9,855 nt of DNA from Myxococcota bacterium (GTDB lineage Bacteria; Myxococcota; Polyangia; GCA-2747355; JAKLHH01). The position numbers were made by a program, and so were the translations under genes. The number at the start of each line of letters is the position of its first letter. The stretch's first letter is position 1. Location: contig JAKLHH010000189.1 of NCBI GenBank assembly GCA_022710245.1, positions 1-9,855 on the forward strand, written 5' to 3'. A model generated the notes under the pieces. It saw only the letters and a program-made list of their open reading frames with translations, was not told the origin of the DNA and searched no databases. Positions 5,707 to 9,855 of this stretch are shown piece after piece.

Positions 5707-7785
5707 ATGGAAGTCCACGTCTGGCGGTCCTTCTCCAGCAACAACAGCAGCGCCTACCGCCTGGTCGCCCGCTTCGAGAGCGAGGAGCAGGCGGCGGCGG
5801 CGAAGCCCGAGCTCCTGGCCTTCATCGAGGCGCACGCGAAGGAGGTCGATGAGACCGAGAACTGGGACGACCCGACCGCGGCGCAGCAGGCGCTGGCGAA
5901 GAAGCACGGCTACACCTTGCGCCGGAACGCCATCCTCAGCTGGGGGGACGAGGGCCTGGGCGGCGACGAGCCCGAGCTCGCCGTCTCCGGCAAGACGCTG
6001 GTCATGTACCACAGCTACTGCGGCGGTCTGCAGGAGGGCTTCGGCCCCTACCTGCAGGCCGTCGGCGCGAAGGTCCTCGAGGAGGAGCGCGAGGCGCCCG
6101 AGGTCGCCGTCTTCCTCACTCTGCCCGAGGGCGCTCGCGGCACGAAGCTGCGCGAGGCGCTGGACGCCTACTTCGCGCAGAGGGAGAGCGGCGCCTCCCT
6201 CGACGAGTGGAGGCAGGCGCCCTGGGTCTCCGGCGGTCGGCACCGCGTGCCCTACGCCGAGGCCGAGGACGTCCTCTACTACTGCGACGGCCAGCGCCTC
6301 GGCTTCCAGCTCCCCTTGGAGCTCCGCGGCCTCGACGCGCTCACCACGTACCTGAAGGAGAGCGGCGCCCCGGACTACCGCCTGCTCCTCTGCGATGACG
6401 AGCTCAAGCAGAAGCTGACGGTGCTCTCGCAGACGCGCCGCTGCCCCGAGTGCAACGCGACGAGCCTGCGCTACCTCCCGGCGGCGAGCGAGCGGCTGGA
6501 GGAGGACCAGCTCCTCTGCGAGGGCTGCGGCGGCATGTTCACCCTGGCCAGCGCCGCCCGGCTGCGCGACTCCGAGAAGGCGGTGGACGCCTGGCTGGAG
6601 AAGAAGGGCGTGCAGCGGGTCTGCCCGCGTTGCAGGGGGGAGGAGCTGCCGCTCCGCGCGGGAGAGAAGCCCGAGGACGCCGAGCTGGTCTGCGTCGGCT
6701 GCGGCGAGCGCGTCACGCTGAAGGCGCTGGTCGCGGCCTCGCCAGCCCAGCGCCTGGCGGGCGGGGGAGTGCTCAACGTCGTGCACGGCGCGGGCAAGAG
6801 CGTCTTCGTCGGCGATCGCGGCGGCACCGTCTACCGCTCCACCAATGGCGGCAAGGCGTTCAAGAAGGCGAAGGTCGAGGGAGCGCCGAGCCAGCTCTTC
6901 GGCCTCCACGCGGTCTCGGAGCAGGTCGTCGTGGTGGCAGGCTACGGCGGCCTGCAGCGCTCCGAGGACGGCGGCGAGACGTGGAGGCCGGTGCCATGCA
7001 AGGCAACCGGCTACCTGTTCTCCTTCACGCGCGCCGCCGACGGCACGCTCTGGCTCGCGGCCACCGGCGCGCTCTGGCGATCTCGCGACGAGGGGCGCAG
7101 CTTCACGCGCGTGAAGGTGCCCTTCTCGGGCCACATGCTGCACGTGGCGCAGGCGTCGGCGAAGGTCTTCTACGCGGTCGGCCACCAGGGCACGGCGCTG
7201 CGCAGCGAGGACGGCGGCAAGAGCTGGAAGGAGCTGACCTCCGGCGTCAGCCGCCCGCTCTGTCGCGTGCTGGCCTTCGACGAGCAGGAGGCGGTGGCGG
7301 TGGGCGACGGCGGCGTCATCATCACCACGGCCGACGGCGGGGCCAGGTGGACCAAGCGCAAGAGCCCGACCACCGCGGATATCGAGGGGCTGGTGCGCGG
7401 CAACGACGGCCGCCTCTACGCCGTCACCGCCGGGGGCGAGCTGCTGATCTCGGCCAACCGCGGCAAGGCCTGGGAGAGGCAGTCGAGCGGCGCCAGCACC
7501 CACCTCTGGAGCCTCTGGCCGAGCCCCGCGGGCACGCTCTTCCTGGTGGGCCAGGGCGGTCTCCTCGTGCGGCGCGACGACCTCGACGTCCCCCTCTCGA
7601 TCGCGGCGCCGGAGAAGAAGGCGCCGGAGAAGAAGGCGCCGGAGAAGAAGCCCGCCGCGAAGCAGCCCGCCGCGAAGCAGCCCGTCGCGAAGAAGCCCGC
7701 TGCGAAGAAGCCCGCCGCGAAGAAGCCCGCCGCGAAGCAGCCCGCCGCGAAGCAGGCCGCCGCGAAGAAGCCCGCCGCGAAGTAG
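5707..7785 (+). CDS. Mosaic protein: unknown N-domain, two zinc ribbons, Asp-box propeller, (PAAKK)n tail
   Basis: 692 residues from ATG 5707 (GAGGAG 6 nt upstream; the 5662 alternative lacks this and overlaps the radical SAM gene). Residues 1-235 form an unrecognised domain opening with VWRSFSSNNSSAYRLVARF. Two zinc ribbons follow: C246-xx-C249...C271-xx-C274 and C306-xx-C309...C329-xx-C332. Residues 350-622 carry six Asp-box (BNR/Ycf48-like) repeats at 378, 419, 459, 500, 541 and 582, a period of 40-41 residues (for example SEDGGETW, SEDGGKSW), indicating a beta-propeller. Residues 634-692 are three APEKK and nine PAAK(K/Q) units, like AlgP/histone-H1 tails. There is no signal peptide or membrane segment, so it should be cytoplasmic. 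The zinc ribbons and basic tail suggest nucleic-acid or protein binding; the propeller suggests a scaffold. It is tightly coupled to the radical SAM gene upstream. No function is assigned. Confidence 0.92.
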   Translation: MEVHVWRSFSSNNSSAYRLVARFESEEQAAAAKPELLAFIEAHAKEVDETENWDDPTAAQQALAKKHGYTLRRNAILSWGDEGLGGDEPELAVSGKTLVMYHSYCGGLQEGFGPYLQAVGAKVLEEEREAPEVAVFLTLPEGARGTKLREALDAYFAQRESGASLDEWRQAPWVSGGRHRVPYAEAEDVLYYCDGQRLGFQLPLELRGLDALTTYLKESGAPDYRLLLCDDELKQKLTVLSQTRRCPECNATSLRYLPAASERLEEDQLLCEGCGGMFTLASAARLRDSEKAVDAWLEKKGVQRVCPRCRGEELPLRAGEKPEDAELVCVGCGERVTLKALVAASPAQRLAGGGVLNVVHGAGKSVFVGDRGGTVYRSTNGGKAFKKAKVEGAPSQLFGLHAVSEQVVVVAGYGGLQRSEDGGETWRPVPCKATGYLFSFTRAADGTLWLAATGALWRSRDEGRSFTRVKVPFSGHMLHVAQASAKVFYAVGHQGTALRSEDGGKSWKELTSGVSRPLCRVLAFDEQEAVAVGDGGVIITTADGGARWTKRKSPTTADIEGLVRGNDGRLYAVTAGGELLISANRGKAWERQSSGASTHLWSLWPSPAGTLFLVGQGGLLVRRDDLDVPLSIAAPEKKAPEKKAPEKKPAAKQPAAKQPVAKKPAAKKPAAKKPAAKQPAAKQAAAKKPAAK

Positions 7786-7880
7786 CCCGCCGCGAAGGAG
7801 CCCGCCCGCGAAGTAGGCCGCCCGCGAAGGTGCCCGCCCGCGAAGGTGCCCGCCCGCGAAGGTGCCCGCCCGCGACGTAG
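7606..7880. repeat. 15-bp tandem repeat coding the Lys-Ala tail, continuing as 16-bp units past the stop
   Basis: Three GCGCCGGAGAAGAAG units (7606-7650) are followed by nine CCCGCCGCGAAGMAG-type units (7651-7785). The ninth ends in TAG instead of AAG or CAG and so makes the stop codon. One more 15-bp unit follows (7786-7800), then five 16-bp units, CCCGCCCGCGAAGGTG-like (7801-7880), each with one added C. The frame is kept inside the gene and lost after it, which points to expansion by slippage with relaxed selection downstream. The units abut with no spacers, so this is not a CRISPR array. Confidence 0.9.
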
Positions 7881-7942
7881 TGCTCCGTGGTGGGGTGCGA
7901 AGGGGCGAAGCGCCGGGGGTGCGCCCGACCGCGACACCGAGC

Positions 7943-9061
7943 TCAGGGCAACGTGACGTCAACGACCGGCGTCGTGTTTGAGCAGCTGAAGATCCTTCCC
8001 TTCCCCGTGCGCGGCACGACGCGGTTCCATAGGGCCATCGACCAGTTCAGGACGGTGCCGTTAGCGTCCATGGCCTGTTGACCATAGAGCACGCGACCGT
8101 AGGTCGGTGGTCCGCTGCCCGGCCAGACATTGCCTGGCGCGAGGTCGATTCCAAAATACTCCACGTAGCCTTCTCGCTTCTTGTAGATGTCGTCGTAGTT
8201 CGAATAGATGAGTACCCACCGGGTTCCCATGTCTCCTCCCAGATCGATCTTGCGCAGCGCGTGAATCGTATTGCTGGCAGACGACGGGATCGGGATGCCT
8301 ATCTGCTGCTCACTCCTGAAGACGCAGGGTGACGGAGCAGCGCCGCGGCTCACGGCGTTGCTCATCCCGATGAAAGCGGCCCAGTTGTCGGTCGCGCGGC
8401 CCGGCGGAGGCACCGCGAACGTCACCCGTGTCCCCAGCGTGTTCGGGATCAGGATCTGGGTTGGCAGAAGTGGCAGAAGGCCGGGGAACTTCGAGGTCTC
8501 GGGCCAGAGCGGCCCTCCCCAAGTTGCGCTCGTTGCGCCTGTCGCGGGGGCAAGGACGTTCGTGGGGTTCTTCATGGCCCCCGTAGAATACAGGCCGAAC
8601 GTGTTTCCCACGTTGCCGTAGACGTCGAGGACTCCGAAAGGAGCGACGGCACCGGTCGAATCCTTGGCCTCCATCTCGATCAGGTAGTCCTCCTTCGTGA
8701 CCCAGTCGATGAACGGATGCGGTTGCCAGGGGACACCGATGTAGTTCCGAACGAGGCCTGGTAGCTTCACGCGAGAGGCGTTCGGATACGTGCGCGCGAA
8801 GCCCTTGCGGGAGTACCAGAAGTTGATGTCCGCCGGGGCCAGCGTGCCGGTGTAGATCGTCTTCTGGAAGAGGAGTGACAGGTTCGCGGTGGTTGGAACG
8901 AAGGTGGGGACCTTGTCCCAGCTCGTCACGTAGGCCATCGTCTCCCGTCCTTCCGCGGCCTCCTCGCCTGGCGCTCCCTCGGTGCCGATGGCCCCGTCGC
9001 AGCCGGGCGCGATGAGGACAGCCCCGAGGAGCCGCAACCACGAACGCGCGATGTGTCTCAT
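7943..9061 (-). CDS. Unrecognised lipoprotein of lower GC
   Basis: 372 residues from ATG 9061, with GAGGTG 5 nt upstream. The N-terminus has Arg residues, a hydrophobic core ([10 protein letters not shown]) and Cys21, a likely but imperfect lipobox because Ala sits at -3. A Gly/Glu-rich linker runs to about 40. The mature part contains many Trp, Tyr, Pro and Asn and looks beta-rich and extracytoplasmic; Cys246 and Cys360 could form a disulfide. I recognise no family. Third codon positions are far less G/C-biased than in the neighbours, and the gene has clearly more A/T, suggesting horizontal acquisition or a young lineage-specific gene. It is convergent with the mosaic-protein gene and divergent from the hydrolase, so it is probably transcribed alone. 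Its leader carries a duplicated ribosome-binding site. Confidence 0.85.
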   Translation of the reverse strand: MRHIARSWLRLLGAVLIAPGCDGAIGTEGAPGEEAAEGRETMAYVTSWDKVPTFVPTTANLSLLFQKTIYTGTLAPADINFWYSRKGFARTYPNASRVKLPGLVRNYIGVPWQPHPFIDWVTKEDYLIEMEAKDSTGAVAPFGVLDVYGNVGNTFGLYSTGAMKNPTNVLAPATGATSATWGGPLWPETSKFPGLLPLLPTQILIPNTLGTRVTFAVPPPGRATDNWAAFIGMSNAVSRGAAPSPCVFRSEQQIGIPIPSSASNTIHALRKIDLGGDMGTRWVLIYSNYDDIYKKREGYVEYFGIDLAPGNVWPGSGPPTYGRVLYGQQAMDANGTVLNWSMALWNRVVPRTGKGRIFSCSNTTPVVDVTLP

Positions 9062-9100
9062 CGTTTCACCTCAAGGCTGATCGTTTCACCTCAAGGCTAA
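9061..9100. repeat. 20-bp tandem duplication of a ribosome-binding site
   Basis: TCGTTTCACCTCAAGGCTGA (9061-9080) is repeated at 9081-9100 with a single change (G to A at the 19th base). On the minus strand each copy contains TTGAGGTGAAACGAT. The copy next to the lipoprotein start ends in ATG; in the outer copy the matching triplet is ATC. The Shine-Dalgarno sequence GAGGTG is therefore present twice, 20 nt apart, with only the inner one in position to start translation. Confidence 0.9.
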
Positions 9101-9224
9101 CGGGCTGCAGGCTTCGTGCCGCCGGCTCTGCCGCGGGCCTCGGGCGGCATGGTCCCGAAGTCCGCGTACTCCGAGGATCGTTGACCGCGAGGAGCTGCTC
9201 GCAGGAGTCACGAGCTCCGTCGAC

Positions 9225-9244
9225 GCTGGCGAGACCTCGCCAGC
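9225..9244. promoter_or_regulatory. 8-bp perfect inverted repeat upstream of the hydrolase gene
   Basis: GCTGGCGA-GACC-TCGCCAGC forms a perfect 8-bp stem with a 4-nt loop. The sequence also starts an 18-bp tandem pair (9225-9242 and 9243-9260, 16 of 18 identical). A second inverted pair, GGAGCT...AGCTCC, lies just upstream at about 9191-9218. All sit between the divergent lipoprotein and hydrolase genes, where a regulator could bind. No regulator can be named. Confidence 0.4.
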
Positions 9245-9283
9245 TGGCGAGACCTTGCCCGGCCTGGCGGGCGCGCGGTCCGC

Positions 9284-9292
9284 TGCTAGACT
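9284..9292 (+). promoter_or_regulatory. Possible extended -10 element (TGCTAGACT)
   Basis: TGC-TAGACT lies 20 nt before ATG 9313 and resembles an extended -10 box. I see no matching -35 hexamer at 16-18 nt, so confidence is low. Confidence 0.3.
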
Positions 9293-9312
9293 CTTCCCTT
9301 CGAGTGACCTGG

Positions 9313-9855
9313 ATGGGCACAGCGACGAGGAGCGCGGAGGCGCGGCGGCTGGCAGAGGCGGAGCGGGGCGCGCGGCCGTGGCGTCGCTGGGGGCCGTACC
9401 TCGCCGAGCGACAGTGGGGCACCGTGCGCGAGGACTACTCGGCGGACGGCGAGGCGTGGCGCTACTTCCCGCACGAGCAGGCGCGCGGCCGCGTCTACCG
9501 CTGGGGCGAGGACGGCCTCGGCGGTCTCTCCGACGACGGCCAGCACCTCTGCCTGGCGCTCGCCCTCTGGAACGAGCGCGACCCCTTCCTCAAGGAGCGG
9601 CTCTTCGGGCTGAGCGGGCCCCAGGGCAACCACGGCGAGGACGTCAAGGAGGAGTACTACTACCTCGACGCGACCCCAACGCACTCGTACCTGCGCATGC
9701 TCTACAAGTACCCGCAGGCGGCCTTCCCCTACGCGCGCCTGATCGAGGAGAACGCGCGGCGCAGCCGGCGCGAGCCGGAGCTCGAGCTCCTCGAGACCGG
9801 CGTCCTCGACGATGATCGCTACTTCGACGTGGAGGTGGTCTGGGCCAAGGCCGAC
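9313..9855 (+). CDS. MGH1-like (GH63-related) glycoside hydrolase, 3' partial
   Basis: 181 codons are open from ATG 9313 to the window end with no stop. The N-terminus follows a pattern I recognise from bacterial MGH1-like/glucosyl hydrolase proteins related to family GH63: EARRL.EAERG (9-19), W(G)[15 protein letters not shown] (26-43), [10 protein letters not shown]...[10 protein letters not shown] (49-71), [30 protein letters not shown] (81-113) and DDDRYFDV (166-173). The full protein is normally several hundred residues with an (alpha/alpha)6 toroid catalytic domain, so most of it and its catalytic acids lie outside the window. No signal peptide is present, which predicts a cytoplasmic enzyme acting on alpha-linked oligosaccharides. 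ATG fits the family start; an in-frame GTG at 9304 is an alternative, and neither has a strong ribosome-binding site. Its substrate is inferred from the family only. Confidence 0.85.
   Translation, partial: MGTATRSAEARRLAEAERGARPWRRWGPYLAERQWGTVREDYSADGEAWRYFPHEQARGRVYRWGEDGLGGLSDDGQHLCLALALWNERDPFLKERLFGLSGPQGNHGEDVKEEYYYLDATPTHSYLRMLYKYPQAAFPYARLIEENARRSRREPELELLETGVLDDDRYFDVEVVWAKAD

Noticed and set aside
7606..7880. CRISPR-like array
   Set aside because: Units of 15-16 bp abut without spacers and mostly encode a protein tail.
7881..7942. Intrinsic terminator between the convergent genes
   Set aside because: Only a 4-bp GGCG-AAG-CGCC stem and no T-tract could be found.
5617..7962. Very long antisense frame (781 codons) opposite the mosaic protein, with pentapeptide-like GGLLR and FAAGF repeats in antisense frames
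   Set aside because: It is the antisense of a clear multi-domain gene. Long open antisense frames are expected at this GC content, and the pentapeptide look comes only from the reverse of the PAAKK repeat.
9255..9815. 186-codon plus-strand frame over the hydrolase
   Set aside because: Shifted frame with Arg/Ala/Pro-rich product. The frame from 9313 has clear family motifs and remains open to the window end.

Overview
The window is very GC-rich, with strong G/C bias at third codon positions in most genes. Several genes open on an alternative GTG codon or sit in tight, coupled pairs. Lipoproteins with Asp-rich linkers, an AlgP/histone-H1-like Lys-Ala tail and an Asp-box propeller together suggest a large-genome myxobacterium or a close relative (Myxococcota or another high-GC deltaproteobacterial lineage). 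That placement is inference from style, not from a marker gene.

Layout, left to right. (1) 1-412, plus strand: the 3' end of a protein built from VPVTR..T.Y-type repeats. (2) 483-4407, minus strand: a probable three-gene operon. Read 5' to 3' it encodes a radical SAM enzyme with SPASM/twitch-like cysteines, a GT1-type glycosyltransferase whose ATG overlaps the radical SAM stop (ATGA), and, 56 nt later, a lipoprotein with a concanavalin-like (LamG/polysaccharide-lyase-like) domain. A sigma70-like promoter (4449-4477) fits this operon. (3) 4408-4742: a divergent intergenic region filled mostly by a 164-bp imperfect palindrome (4578-4741) with CTAG at both ends. (4) 4743-7785, plus strand: a second radical SAM enzyme, with one base separating its stop from the ATG of a 692-residue mosaic protein. 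The mosaic has a novel-looking N-terminal domain, two zinc ribbons, six Asp-box propeller repeats and a (PAAKK)n tail. The tail's DNA repeat continues, decayed, beyond the stop codon. (5) 7943-9061, minus strand: an unrecognised lipoprotein with noticeably lower GC and a duplicated ribosome-binding site. (6) 9313-end, plus strand: the start of an MGH1-like (GH63-related) glycoside hydrolase, preceded by hairpins.

The most interesting part is the pair of divergent radical SAM transcription units (3115-7785). One couples a radical SAM enzyme to a glycosyltransferase and a surface lectin-like lipoprotein. The other couples a radical SAM enzyme to a large multidomain protein that could be its substrate or partner. 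No short RiPP-like precursor gene is visible, so if these enzymes modify peptides, the target may be a domain of the large neighbour or may be encoded elsewhere. Both roles are hypotheses.
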